Source of the DNA: JAJYSO01 sp964586655
GTDB lineage: Bacteria; Bacteroidota; Bacteroidia; Flavobacteriales; Flavobacteriaceae
Assembly (NCBI GenBank): GCA_964586655.1
Contig: CAZPGY010000017.1
Coordinates: forward strand, 1 to 59,491
Length of the DNA stretch: 59,491 nt
Direction: 5' to 3'
Shown here: piece after piece, positions 24,633 to 33,542 of the stretch
Numbering within the stretch: position 1 is the stretch's first letter
Layout of the letters: the number at the start of each line of letters is the position of its first letter
Position numbers and translations under genes: made by a program
Notes under the pieces: model-generated
The model's input: only the letters and a program-made list of their open reading frames with translations
What the model was told of the DNA's origin: nothing
Databases searched by the model: none

Positions 24633-25718
24633 ATGAAAAAAAAGCTTCGTATCAACGGTCATTCACACCTGTTGCCTTATCCTGAGGACATTCCTAAATT
24701 CATGAAAGAGAAAGAAATTTTTTGGGTCGATGACGACCGCAAATTTATGCTGCAAAAAAATTGGAAACGCCCGGTCACGGATTCCAGTTTTTTCTTGGAA
24801 GAGAAATTGGAGTGGATGGACAAGTTTAATATTGATCACGCCGTAGTGCTCAATTTATCACAGCTTTACGGCAATGGCTTGCGAGTAGAAGAAATGAAAA
24901 AAGCACTGCGTTTTCAAAATGACTTCAATGCTTCGGTGCAGCACAATCATCCGGCCAAATTTACCTGTGGATTTGTAATTCATCCGGGGTTTTTGCGCAG
25001 TGCCTTGTGGGAGATTGAGCGCTGTGTAGAAGAATTAGGCATGCGCCTGCTTTGTCTTCCCACGCATTATATGGACAGTATTGGCACTTGGCGCTGTATT
25101 TTTGATCAAGAAAACGAACCCATTTTTGAAATGGCCGATAAGTATAATTTGGCCATTGAAGTACATCCTTATGATGGCGAAAAATTTATTAAACTCAAAA
25201 ATACCGCTTGGCGTTTTCACCTCATTTGGATGCTGGCTCAATGTGCCGATGCTTATCACTTTCTCACGCTGCGCGGTTATCCCGACAAGTACAAAAACAT
25301 GCGCGTTTCCTTTGCCCACGGTGGGCAATTGGCGCAAATCAATCTCGGGCGAAGGATTCAAGGTTTTGACGGACGCCCTGATTTGTTTGAAGGAATGACC
25401 CATCCGCGTAAATCAGTGGGACACAAAAATATCTTTTTCGATTCGCTGGTTCACGACACCGGATCAATGAAACTCTTGGTCGAAAATCAAACTGCCAAAC
25501 AGGTGATTGTAGGCTTAGACGACCCCTACCCTTTGGGAGAAATGGAAAGTGCCGAACAATCTTCTTATCCCGGCAAGTTGCTCGACCTGGCTGTAGAACG
25601 CGACATCATCACCCCGGAAGAATATGATGACATTTGGGAGAAAAATGTACTTACCTGGCTATTTGGGGAGGATGAAGAAGCCAAAAACAATTTGAAAAAA
25701 GAAATATTAGCCGGTTAA
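24633..25718 (+). CDS. ACMSD-like amidohydrolase (aminocarboxymuconate semialdehyde decarboxylase family)
   Basis: 361 residues from the ATG at 24633. Metal-dependent TIM-barrel decarboxylase of the amidohydrolase_2 family. The N-terminal HxH motif reads RINGHSHLLP (compare DIHSHILP of ACMSD), then VEVHPYDGE carries a metal histidine, FAHGGQ another, and IVGLDDPYPLGE corresponds to the GTDYPFPLGE aspartate motif. This matches the enzyme that decarboxylates 2-amino-3-carboxymuconate semialdehyde in 3-hydroxyanthranilate/tryptophan breakdown. No other kynurenine-pathway gene is in the window, so the substrate is inferred from motif likeness. The O-methyltransferase gene follows after 23 bases and is probably co-transcribed. 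Confidence 0.82.
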   Translation: MKKKLRINGHSHLLPYPEDIPKFMKEKEIFWVDDDRKFMLQKNWKRPVTDSSFFLEEKLEWMDKFNIDHAVVLNLSQLYGNGLRVEEMKKALRFQNDFNASVQHNHPAKFTCGFVIHPGFLRSALWEIERCVEELGMRLLCLPTHYMDSIGTWRCIFDQENEPIFEMADKYNLAIEVHPYDGEKFIKLKNTAWRFHLIWMLAQCADAYHFLTLRGYPDKYKNMRVSFAHGGQLAQINLGRRIQGFDGRPDLFEGMTHPRKSVGHKNIFFDSLVHDTGSMKLLVENQTAKQVIVGLDDPYPLGEMESAEQSSYPGKLLDLAVERDIITPEEYDDIWEKNVLTWLFGEDEEAKNNLKKEILAG

Positions 25719-25741
25719 TTCAGTAAAACAAACTCATTATC

Positions 25742-26386
25742 ATGATAGAAAACCTCGCCCCCGAGATAAAGAATTATGCAGAACACATTACCGATCAAGA
25801 GCCCGAACTCCTCCGCGCTCTGAACCGAGAAACGCATCAAAAAATCATACATTCACAAATGTTAAGCGGGCATTTGCAAGGGAGGCTGCTCAGCATGATT
25901 TCTAAAATGATTCGCCCGCAATGTATTTTAGAAATCGGTACTTTTACCGGGTATTCTGCCCTCTGTATGGCCGAAGGACTGCAAAAAGATGGCAAATTGC
26001 ACACCATCGACAAAAATGAAGAACTCTATGATTTTCAACGTAAATATTTTGATCGATCGGGTTTCGGAGAACAAATTATCCAACACACCGGGAAAGCCTT
26101 GACGGTGATTCCAAAAATTGACGCCTCATTCGATTTGGTCTTTATCGATGCCGACAAAAGCAATTACCTTAATTATTTTGATCAGGTCATTGAAAAAATA
26201 AATCCGGGCGGAATTTTTATTTCCGATAATGTACTGTGGTATGGAAAAGTTGTGAAACCGACGGCAGAAGGAGACAAAGACACGGCGAATTTAAAGGAAT
26301 TCAATCAAAAACTTCACGATGATCCGCGGGTAGAAAATATTTTGTTGCCCATTCGTGACGGTCTACTCCTTTCGAGAAAAAAATAA
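25742..26386 (+). CDS. SAM-dependent O-methyltransferase, family 3
   Basis: 214 residues of the catechol O-methyltransferase-like family (class I, Rossmann fold). The SAM site is ILEIGTFTGYSALCMAEGL; HTIDKNEE is the acidic loop, and FIDADKSNYLNYFD holds the metal-binding aspartate, with the partner in ISDNVLWYGKV. Closest in type to the bacterial caffeoyl-CoA-like O-methyltransferases, which act on catechols or on tRNA hydroxyuridine (TrmR). The substrate cannot be assigned. It lies between the ACMSD-like gene and the DUF58 gene with short gaps (23 and 18 bases). Confidence 0.85.
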   Translation: MIENLAPEIKNYAEHITDQEPELLRALNRETHQKIIHSQMLSGHLQGRLLSMISKMIRPQCILEIGTFTGYSALCMAEGLQKDGKLHTIDKNEELYDFQRKYFDRSGFGEQIIQHTGKALTVIPKIDASFDLVFIDADKSNYLNYFDQVIEKINPGGIFISDNVLWYGKVVKPTAEGDKDTANLKEFNQKLHDDPRVENILLPIRDGLLLSRKK

Positions 26387-26404
26387 TCTCTCACCAAGAT
26401 ACTC

Positions 26405-27334
26405 ATGGATTTAGAAAAAGAATTGCATAAAACCGGAGAGTTTACCAACCTGGATTTACTGGCTCAACAGGTGGTGGAAGGATTCATTTCAGGCATTCAC
26501 AAAAGCCCCTTTCACGGATTCTCAGCAGAATTTGCCGAGCATAAAATCTATAACCAAGGAGAAAGCACCAAGCATATCGATTGGAAGTTATTTGCTCGAA
26601 CTGATAAGCTTTACACCAAACGCTATGAAGAAGAAACCAATTTGCGTTGCCATTTGATTATAGACAATTCGGCCTCTATGCATTATCCCACAGTGGCCCA
26701 ACCGGGGATCGATTCCCTCAACAAAATCGGATTTTCCGTTTTGGCCTCTGCCGCCATTATGACACTCCTCAAAAAGCAACGCGATGCAGTGGGACTCAGC
26801 ATTTATAGCGATGAATATGAATTTTATGCTCCCGAGAAAGGCAGTGAACGCCATCGGCGAATGCTGTTAAACATGCTTTCTAAAACCCTCCGAACAAAGG
26901 CAAAAGACAAAGGCACACAAACCTATACTTACCTCCATCAAATTGCCGAGAAACTAAAACGCCGGTCACTTATCTTTTTATTTACCGATATGTTTCAATC
27001 TTCTCAAGCAGAAGAAAAACTTTTTGAAGCCTTGCGCCATCTCAAATACAACAAACATGAAGTGGTACTTTTTCACGTATTTGACGAAGAAAAGGAATTG
27101 CACTTTAATTTTGAAAACACCCCCAAGCGCTATATTGACGTAGAGACCCAAGAGGCGATCAACCTATATCCGGAAAACATTCAACAGAATTATGAACAAG
27201 CGGTACGCCGCTATTTTAAAAAACTAAAAACCCGATGCATCCAATACCGCATCAAATATGTTCCGGTAGACATCAACCAAAAATTTGATCAAATTTTAAT
27301 CCCCTATTTAATAGAAAGACAAAAATTTCAATAA
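26405..27334 (+). CDS. DUF58 domain protein (MoxR-associated, VWA-like)
   Basis: 309 residues of the DUF58 family, usually paired with a MoxR AAA ATPase and von Willebrand factor A proteins (BatA type). Marks: the DUF58 block with HIDWKLFARTDKLYTKRYEEETNLR, followed by HLIIDNSASM, a MIDAS-like DxSxS metal site, and a Rossmann-like domain with LIFLFTDMFQ. No moxR lies next to it here, so it is a stand-alone copy. It is cytoplasmic and lacks a signal or membrane segment. Its function in envelope or stress maintenance is only inferred from the family. Confidence 0.85.
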   Translation: MDLEKELHKTGEFTNLDLLAQQVVEGFISGIHKSPFHGFSAEFAEHKIYNQGESTKHIDWKLFARTDKLYTKRYEEETNLRCHLIIDNSASMHYPTVAQPGIDSLNKIGFSVLASAAIMTLLKKQRDAVGLSIYSDEYEFYAPEKGSERHRRMLLNMLSKTLRTKAKDKGTQTYTYLHQIAEKLKRRSLIFLFTDMFQSSQAEEKLFEALRHLKYNKHEVVLFHVFDEEKELHFNFENTPKRYIDVETQEAINLYPENIQQNYEQAVRRYFKKLKTRCIQYRIKYVPVDINQKFDQILIPYLIERQKFQ

Positions 27335-27425
27335 ATTTATTTTTTTATTTACCCTTGATTATCAGCGACTCATATTCTCTGTTTTTCAAAAACAAAAAAT
27401 ATTGAAAAATATTTAGCAAAAAGCC

Positions 27426-27455
27426 TTGTTCAAAATACAAACTCTCCTATATTTG
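27426..27455 (+). promoter_or_regulatory. Promoter of tRNA-Asp
   Basis: TTG (27426-27428), 19-nt spacer, TATATTTG (27448-27455): a full match to the Bacteroidota consensus. The predicted start near 27462 leaves a 30-nt leader to the tRNA. Confidence 0.75.
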
Positions 27456-27491
27456 CAACCGCTAAAAAGCACATGTTCTTTTTAAACTTTT

Positions 27492-27565
27492 GGTCTGGTA
27501 GTTCAGTTGGTTAGAATACCTGCCTGTCACGCAGGGGGTCGCGAGTTCGAGTCTCGTCCAGACCG
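27492..27565 (+). tRNA. tRNA-Asp (GTC)
   Basis: 74 nt. Acceptor stem GGTCTGG pairs with CCAGACC, discriminator G. The anticodon stem CCTGC/GCAGG encloses loop CTGTCAC with anticodon GTC. The T arm GCGAG TTCGAGT CTCGT and D arm are present. CCA is not encoded. Confidence 0.96.
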
Positions 27566-27635
27566 CTTTTTTTACAAAGTTGTGTTGGGAGTATTTTTTA
27601 ATATTCCCTTGGTTTATGGAAATAAACCCATGAAG

Positions 27636-27668
27636 AGCTTTTTCATCCCTGATGAAAGGGCTTTTTTT
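27636..27668 (+). terminator. Terminator after tRNA-Asp
   Basis: Stem AGCTTTTTCATC / GATGAAAGGGCT (12 bp, two wobble pairs) with a 2- to 3-nt loop, followed by seven T. It is 70 nt past the tRNA. Confidence 0.75.
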
Positions 27669-27810
27669 ATGTCGTAAAAGTTTTAATCGCCCCGCCCCTT
27701 CCCACTTTATTGTTTCTTAATTTGGTTTATTCCCCCTTTCCCAATTCATAAAATTAGGGTAAATTTTTGTACCCAAGGCCGGTTTCCATTATCTTGAACC
27801 CTAAAAAGAG

Positions 27811-28170
27811 ATGAAACTAATCCTGCGCATACTCATCACTGCTTTTATTGTGGTGGCTTTGGCCAATTTTCTTCCGGGGACAGCCATTAAAAGTTTTGGT
27901 ACCGGAATATGGGTAGCCATCATCCTCGGCCTGATGAATGTTTTTGTAAAACCCATTTTAGTAATTCTCACCTTACCGGTGACTGTTTTTACTTTTGGTC
28001 TTTTTTTGCTGGTCATTAACGCACTTCTTATTTTACTGTGCAGCAGTTTGGTTTCGGGGTTTTATGTAGATGGATTCTGGTGGGCTTTATTGTTTAGCTT
28101 GCTGCTTTCCTTTTGTCAATCCATCTTGTTTGCCACCCTTCAAAACAACCCTAAAAATCCACAAGGATAA
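27811..28170 (+). CDS. Phage-holin superfamily IV membrane protein
   Basis: 119 residues with four hydrophobic segments, the pattern of the mycobacterial-type four-TM holin superfamily (PF04020). Marks: ILITAFIVVALANFLPG, VAIILGLMNVFVKPILVILTLPVTVFTFGLFLLVINAL, and GFWWALLFSLLLSF. Despite the family name, these are chromosomal integral membrane proteins of unknown role; no lysis or other phage gene is near. It ends just upstream of the tig promoter. Confidence 0.85.
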   Translation: MKLILRILITAFIVVALANFLPGTAIKSFGTGIWVAIILGLMNVFVKPILVILTLPVTVFTFGLFLLVINALLILLCSSLVSGFYVDGFWWALLFSLLLSFCQSILFATLQNNPKNPQG

Positions 28171-28174
28171 AAAC

Positions 28175-28205
28175 TTGGCAGGCAATCAAATAAATTGTAA
28201 TTTTG
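28175..28205 (+). promoter_or_regulatory. Promoter of the tig-clpP-clpX operon
   Basis: TTG (28175-28177), 20-nt spacer, TAATTTTG (28198-28205), a full consensus match. It lies 27 nt upstream of the tig ATG. Confidence 0.72.
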
Positions 28206-28232
28206 CAACCTAAAATTTAGAAGGATTGTCCC

Positions 28233-29564
28233 ATGAACATCAGTAGAGAAAACATTGACGAGCTCAACGCCGTTGTAAAAGTTGACATTGAAAAGAAAGA
28301 CTACGAGTCTAAAGTAGATAAAATTTTAAAAAGCTATCGCAAGACAGCCAATATCCCCGGGTTCAGAAAAGGTCATGTACCCATGGGGCTCATCAAAAAG
28401 CAATATGGCAAAGCGGTATTGGTTGATGAGGTCAATAAACTCTTGCAAGAAAACCTCAACAAATACCTCACCGAAGAAAAATTGGATGTATTAGGAAATC
28501 CACTTCCTAAAGAGAAGAAAGATTTTTCTTGGGAAGAAGAAGACTACAGTTTTGAGTTTGAACTGGGGTTGGCTCCGGAATTTGAAGTAAACTTAGACAC
28601 TAAGGAACCCATCACCCACTATAAGATAGTAGCTGACGACAAAACTATCGACCATCAAATTGAACACATTCGTCAGCAATTTGGCAAGATTAAGACCAAA
28701 GAGGAGGTAGAAGAAAAAGACCGCATTGCCGGCACCTTTATCAATGAAGAAGAAGGCATTGAAAATGACAGTACCCTTTCCTTAGAAGACGTCAAAGGCA
28801 AACGCAACCTCAACAAGTTTATAGGTTCAAAAGTGGGCGACACCCTCAACCTCAAAACCAAAAATCTTTTTGAAAACGAACAAGACCTCACCCGTCATTT
28901 AGATATCGACACCGAAAAAGCCACCGGTTTGGACATTGAAGTTCAATTCAAAATCAACGAAATCAACGAACAAGAACTGGCCGAGGTAAATGAAGATCTT
29001 TTTGAAAAAGTTTTTGGCAAAGACGAAATAAAAACCGAGGAGGAATTCCGTGAGCGCATTAAAAAAGACGCCGAGCAACAATTCCAGCAACAGAGCGATC
29101 AACAACTGCTCAACGATGTGACAGAAACCCTCATTGAAGAAACTGATTTTGACCTTCCCCATGCATTTTTACAAAAATGGATTCAAGTCAGTGGCGAAGA
29201 AGAACTCAACGAAGAGGAAGCTAAGGAGGAGTATGAAAAATCAGAAAAAGGCCTTCGTTTTCAACTTATTGAGAGCCAGCTGATGAAAGCCGAAGACATT
29301 ACCGTAGCGTTTGAAGACGTCTTGGAAATTGCCAAAGACCGCATTAGAATGCAAATGGCTCAATTTGGTCAAATGGATCCCGCCGACGAACAAGTTGAAG
29401 ACATTGCCAAACGCGTATTGGCCAATGAAGAAGAAGCCAAAAACCTTTCTGACCAGGTGAAAAACCAAAAGTTACTCAAGCTCTATAAAGAGAAAGTCAA
29501 TTTAAAGGAAAAAGAAACCAATTACGACGACTTCATCGAAGCCGTAATCGGACAAAAAAAATAA
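28233..29564 (+). CDS. tig: Trigger factor (ribosome-associated chaperone)
   Basis: 443 residues. Binds the ribosome near the exit tunnel and shelters nascent chains. The N-terminal ribosome-binding signature reads GFRKGHVPMGLIKKQYG. The central region (about 150-250) stands at the place of the PPIase FKBP domain but is shortened and acidic, as usual in Bacteroidota. The C-terminal SurA-like helical arms follow, rich in Glu and Lys. It leads the operon tig-clpP-clpX: clpP begins 3 bases after its stop. Confidence 0.93.
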   Translation: MNISRENIDELNAVVKVDIEKKDYESKVDKILKSYRKTANIPGFRKGHVPMGLIKKQYGKAVLVDEVNKLLQENLNKYLTEEKLDVLGNPLPKEKKDFSWEEEDYSFEFELGLAPEFEVNLDTKEPITHYKIVADDKTIDHQIEHIRQQFGKIKTKEEVEEKDRIAGTFINEEEGIENDSTLSLEDVKGKRNLNKFIGSKVGDTLNLKTKNLFENEQDLTRHLDIDTEKATGLDIEVQFKINEINEQELAEVNEDLFEKVFGKDEIKTEEEFRERIKKDAEQQFQQQSDQQLLNDVTETLIEETDFDLPHAFLQKWIQVSGEEELNEEEAKEEYEKSEKGLRFQLIESQLMKAEDITVAFEDVLEIAKDRIRMQMAQFGQMDPADEQVEDIAKRVLANEEEAKNLSDQVKNQKLLKLYKEKVNLKEKETNYDDFIEAVIGQKK

Positions 29565-29567
29565 CCA

Positions 29568-30242
29568 ATGGACATCAAAAAGGAATTTGAAAAATTTGCG
29601 ACAAAAGACCAAGGCATCAACAGCAATTATTACGACAAGATCGTAACCAGTATGCTGCCGGTAGGCATGACTCCCAATATTATTGAGGAGCGAAAAATGA
29701 ATGCCGTTGCCATGGATGTTTTTTCGCGATTGATGATGGATCGTATTATCTTTATGGGAACTGTGGTAAACGACCAAGTGGCCAATATTATTCAGGCCCA
29801 GTTGTTATTTTTGGAAAGCACCGATGCCTCAAAAGATATTCAGATTTACATCAACTCTCCCGGAGGCAGCGTATATGCCGGACTTGGAATTTACGACACC
29901 ATGCAATTTATCAAACCCGATGTAGCAACCATTTGTACCGGAATGGCTGCTTCTATGGCTGCCGTACTGCTGTGTGCCGGTGAAAAAGGCAAACGCAGCG
30001 GGCTGCCCCATTCACGCGTGATGATCCATCAGCCTATGGGCGGTGCACAAGGACAGGCCAGTGACATTGAAATCACGGCCCAGCAGATTGTAACCTTAAA
30101 AAAGGAACTCTACCAAATTATTGCCAATCAAACGGGGCAAACTTATGATAAAATTTATGAGGACAGCGACCGTGATTATTGGATGAAAGCGAAGCAAGCC
30201 AAGGAATATGGCATGATTGATGAAGTATTGGAACGCGAGTAA
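29568..30242 (+). CDS. clpP: ATP-dependent Clp protease proteolytic subunit
   Basis: 224 residues. Serine protease that forms the tetradecameric chamber with ClpX or ClpC. Catalytic triad: Ser129 in GMAASMAAV, His154 in RVMIHQPMGG and Asp203 in DSDRDYW. The oxyanion motif SPGGSVYAGL is present. The N-terminus has about 30 more residues than E. coli ClpP, likely a propeptide, as common in this phylum. It lies between tig and clpX with short gaps, so expression is coupled. Confidence 0.96.
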   Translation: MDIKKEFEKFATKDQGINSNYYDKIVTSMLPVGMTPNIIEERKMNAVAMDVFSRLMMDRIIFMGTVVNDQVANIIQAQLLFLESTDASKDIQIYINSPGGSVYAGLGIYDTMQFIKPDVATICTGMAASMAAVLLCAGEKGKRSGLPHSRVMIHQPMGGAQGQASDIEITAQQIVTLKKELYQIIANQTGQTYDKIYEDSDRDYWMKAKQAKEYGMIDEVLERE

Positions 30243-30260
30243 ACCTCAAAAAACAAAATT

Positions 30261-31493
30261 ATGGCTAAGAATGATTTAGAATGTTCTTTTTGCGGAAGAA
30301 AAAAATCGGAAACCAACATTTTGATTGCCGGGTTGGATGCACACATTTGTGATCGTTGTATCGAGCAAGCTCACGGCATTGTGGTGGAAGAATCAAAGCA
30401 AGAGAGCACCCAGGAATTGAATGAAGAATTGATGCTGCGCAAACCCAAAGCCATTAAAGAGTTTTTGGACAGCTATGTTATCGGGCAAGACCACACCAAA
30501 AAAGTGCTTTCCGTAGCCGTTTACAACCACTACAAAAGACTGTTGCAACCCCACAACGAGGACGAAGTCGAGATTCAAAAAAGCAATATCCTTATGGTGG
30601 GAGAAACCGGAACCGGAAAGACTTTGACCGCCCAAACCATTGCCAAAATGCTCAATGTCCCTATTGCCATTGTAGATGCCACGGTTTTAACCGAAGCCGG
30701 CTATGTGGGAGAAGATGTAGAGAGCATTTTAACCCGACTGATGCAGGCTGCCGACTACGACTTGGAAAAAGCCCAACGTGGAATTATTTTTATTGATGAA
30801 ATCGATAAAATTGCCCGCAAAAGCGATAACCCCTCCATCACCAGAGACGTGAGCGGAGAAGGGGTGCAACAAGCCCTGCTCAAACTCTTGGAAGGATCTA
30901 AAGTAAACGTTCCCCCCAAAGGCGGACGCAAACATCCCGATCAAAAATTTATTGAAATTGATACCAGCCACATTCTATTTATCGCCGGTGGTGCCTTTGA
31001 CGGCATCAAAAGGCATATTTCAAAACGGCTGAACATGCAGGCAGTAGGCTACAATATTTCTAAGGCAGAGGAAGAATATGACCAAGAAAATCTCCTGAAA
31101 TATATAGTCCCTACCGACTTAAAAGATTATGGATTGATTCCTGAGATTATAGGCCGTTTACCGGTATTGAGCTACATGAATCCCTTAGATGCCGATACCC
31201 TGCGTTCCATTTTGACCGAACCTAAAAATGCTTTGGTCAAACAATACGCCAAGCTCTTTGCTATGGACAATATTGAGTTGGAGTTTACGGACAAAGCATT
31301 GGATTATATTGTAGAGAAAGCCATTGAATATAAGTTGGGCGCTCGTGGATTGCGATCACTGTGCGAAGCTATCCTGACCGATGCCATGTTTGAAATGCCT
31401 GATGGCGATGAAAGTGAATTGAAAGTTACCCAATCCTACGCCGAAAAGGCCTTGGCAAAATCGACCATCAAGCAGCTTAAAGCGGCTTCTTAA
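30261..31493 (+). CDS. clpX: ATP-dependent Clp protease ATP-binding subunit ClpX
   Basis: 410 residues. AAA+ unfoldase partner of ClpP. The N-terminal zinc-binding domain has Cys8, Cys11, Cys30 and Cys33. Walker A is GETGTGKT (114-121), Walker B IIFIDEIDKI. VGEDVE of the pore loop and GARGLR of sensor 2 are present. The tripeptide loop that docks on ClpP is at about 260-270. Third and last gene of the operon. Confidence 0.96.
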   Translation: MAKNDLECSFCGRKKSETNILIAGLDAHICDRCIEQAHGIVVEESKQESTQELNEELMLRKPKAIKEFLDSYVIGQDHTKKVLSVAVYNHYKRLLQPHNEDEVEIQKSNILMVGETGTGKTLTAQTIAKMLNVPIAIVDATVLTEAGYVGEDVESILTRLMQAADYDLEKAQRGIIFIDEIDKIARKSDNPSITRDVSGEGVQQALLKLLEGSKVNVPPKGGRKHPDQKFIEIDTSHILFIAGGAFDGIKRHISKRLNMQAVGYNISKAEEEYDQENLLKYIVPTDLKDYGLIPEIIGRLPVLSYMNPLDADTLRSILTEPKNALVKQYAKLFAMDNIELEFTDKALDYIVEKAIEYKLGARGLRSLCEAILTDAMFEMPDGDESELKVTQSYAEKALAKSTIKQLKAAS

Positions 31494-31590
31494 AAACAAG
31501 GCTTTATCAGGAGGCACTTTTTAACCTTAAATCTCGACTATCGAAATTTATTGCTCTATACGGCTCGCACCTTGCAGCTTTTTATAGTCC

Positions 31591-33204
31591 CTACTTGATA
31601 ATTAATTGTTTTGTTACAGAAGTCGATTCTTGCAGCACTCGGATCAGGTACATCCCTTCAGGTAAATCTGTTGTGATAATACGCTGTTGAGACTGTGTAC
31701 TCCTCCCCTGCTTTAGCAATCGACCATTTAAATCATAAACAAAATATTCAAATCCTGACGATCGAGGAAGTTCGAGTGTAATATAATGGGTAGCCGGATT
31801 GGGATAGAGGGAAAAATTTAACTTGTTCTGTTGACTCACTCCTAAATCCACCAGTCCGGTAAGCTTGACATTGTCAATAGTCCAACGGGTAGCCGCGGCT
31901 CCATTAGCATTGTCATATTTAAAACCCAAATAAACCTGACTCCCTTGAATACCGCTGACATCCACTTCGGTGAAATAATGTTCAATCGGATTTCCACTTC
32001 CGTTATACACCGGAATACTGAGATTAGGAACCGGCTGCCAAGTGTAATGAGACGGATTTCCATTTCCATCATAATCGACAGAATATAGCAATTTTAACGG
32101 AGTAGCGCCAAAAGTAGCTTCCGCAAAAAAGCTCAAACGTTCGGTGGTATAGTGGTCAAAATCTATGGGATTCGCAGTAATCAACCAATCTTTACTCGGC
32201 ACTTGTTGTCCATTGACATAGCTGTTCATCTGCATGGCTCCCGAGTTATTGACTCCGTGTGAACTGATGCAGGTCCAGTCTTCAGCACTCAATTCGCTTA
32301 CTGCAACAAAATCGAGATTTGTGCAATCATCAAAATCTTCCATGATTAAATTCTGCTCGGTGGTCGACGGCCCCCAAATCAGTCCTACAAATTCAGGATG
32401 ATCGATAAAAGGGTTCCTATTGCCTTGAAATTGATATGCAGCATTATTACGATCTATTTCTCGCTGGGAAACCGGGTCCATTTCATGCCATTCCAGCAAC
32501 ATATTCAGCATCCAATCGTCAAAAACCTGCGTAGAAGTCCCATTAAAAGTATGTTCACTGCCTACATTAGCATGCTCCCAACCACTAATTTGATTCTCAT
32601 AGCGCATAGCCATATAAAAATAGGCGCGGGCAATATCTCCTTTAAACTCATCAGTAGGTTCAAAAACAGCTCCGGTATAAGCGCCCGTAAAATTATATGC
32701 ATTAGGGCCCTTTTTACAACCGATATCAGAAACATAGGAAGGCGCGGCCACCTCTCCCAAAGGCAAGTGCCCATGTCGGCCATTGACATAACCGTCGGTA
32801 GGATAAATATGATGCACATCGGTAACCATGGGAGCGGCATCAGAAAACCAGCTCTTGGGCATTAGGTGCTCGCGATTATAGCAGTCTCCCTCCTGTGCAT
32901 AATTGCCACATTGATCACTGGAAGCCACATAATCATATGGATCTGTAGCCGAGGGATTTTCAGAATAAATATCGAGAATCGTCCCGTCATTTTCATAATA
33001 AACATCAAGGTCGTGTTGTGCAAAAAATGACCATAAGGCATTATAGGACTGTGAATTATATCCTTGTCCGGTAATCTGACTCAATTTTGTCTTTAGGGCA
33101 TAACCGGTCAGTCCGGCGGTGCCGTTGTAATAGCCCGCAGGAATTTGAGCCCAGGCAATCTCGATAAATAGCAAAAAAAGAAAAAGTAATACTTGTTTTT
33201 TCAT
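31591..33204 (-). CDS. Secreted endonuclease I with T9SS sorting domain
   Basis: 537 residues from the ATG at 33204. MKKQVLLFLFLLFIEIAWA is an SPI signal. About 25-270 is an endonuclease I (EndA/NucM) domain with the catalytic YNREHLMPKSWF histidine. About 295-440 is a choice-of-anchor-J-like jelly-roll domain (begins IMEDFDDC, ends WTIDNVKL). The last ~80 residues are a type A T9SS C-terminal sorting domain (NFSLYPNPATHYITLEL, VYDLNGRLLKQG, LPEGMYLIRV). It should be exported across the outer membrane by the type IX system and degrade extracellular DNA. The gene has no operon partner. Confidence 0.92.
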   Translation of the reverse strand: MKKQVLLFLFLLFIEIAWAQIPAGYYNGTAGLTGYALKTKLSQITGQGYNSQSYNALWSFFAQHDLDVYYENDGTILDIYSENPSATDPYDYVASSDQCGNYAQEGDCYNREHLMPKSWFSDAAPMVTDVHHIYPTDGYVNGRHGHLPLGEVAAPSYVSDIGCKKGPNAYNFTGAYTGAVFEPTDEFKGDIARAYFYMAMRYENQISGWEHANVGSEHTFNGTSTQVFDDWMLNMLLEWHEMDPVSQREIDRNNAAYQFQGNRNPFIDHPEFVGLIWGPSTTEQNLIMEDFDDCTNLDFVAVSELSAEDWTCISSHGVNNSGAMQMNSYVNGQQVPSKDWLITANPIDFDHYTTERLSFFAEATFGATPLKLLYSVDYDGNGNPSHYTWQPVPNLSIPVYNGSGNPIEHYFTEVDVSGIQGSQVYLGFKYDNANGAAATRWTIDNVKLTGLVDLGVSQQNKLNFSLYPNPATHYITLELPRSSGFEYFVYDLNGRLLKQGRSTQSQQRIITTDLPEGMYLIRVLQESTSVTKQLIIK

Positions 33205-33542
33205 GGAATTATGGTTTAGCATCATTTAAACACCGTACAGCGCAATTATAAAAGTGGCTTAAAAGTAACTGTTTTAGCCATACCCCGCAAGTACAAAGGA
33301 AAATATTCGTTTAGGAATTCATTTGCTCTTTTAGTGTCCCATAAGGAAATAGATATAACGTCAGGTGATCCCGCCCTCCTGCTTTTATAATTCAGTCCCA
33401 AAAAAATACAAAATGGCAAAATTTTTGTGGGGTCTTAAATCCAAAAGGATGAAGTTGGAGAATATGTAAATTCCAACACAAGCAATTTGTTCATTCCTCA
33501 ATATCTAATTATTTCAAACCCCTGAATTTTAGTATATTATAA
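33205..33542. other. Divergent intergenic region
   Basis: About 338 bases between the divergent endonuclease and BNR-lipoprotein genes. No clear Bacteroidota promoter of full consensus and no repeat or RNA structure was recognised. Confidence 0.4.

Noticed and set aside
27811..28170. Prophage lysis gene (holin)
   Set aside because: The superfamily name is misleading; no endolysin or phage structural gene is near, and its neighbours are tRNA-Asp and tig.
31591..33204. Restriction or mobile-element nuclease
   Set aside because: The signal peptide, endonuclease I domain and T9SS tail show a secreted DNase.
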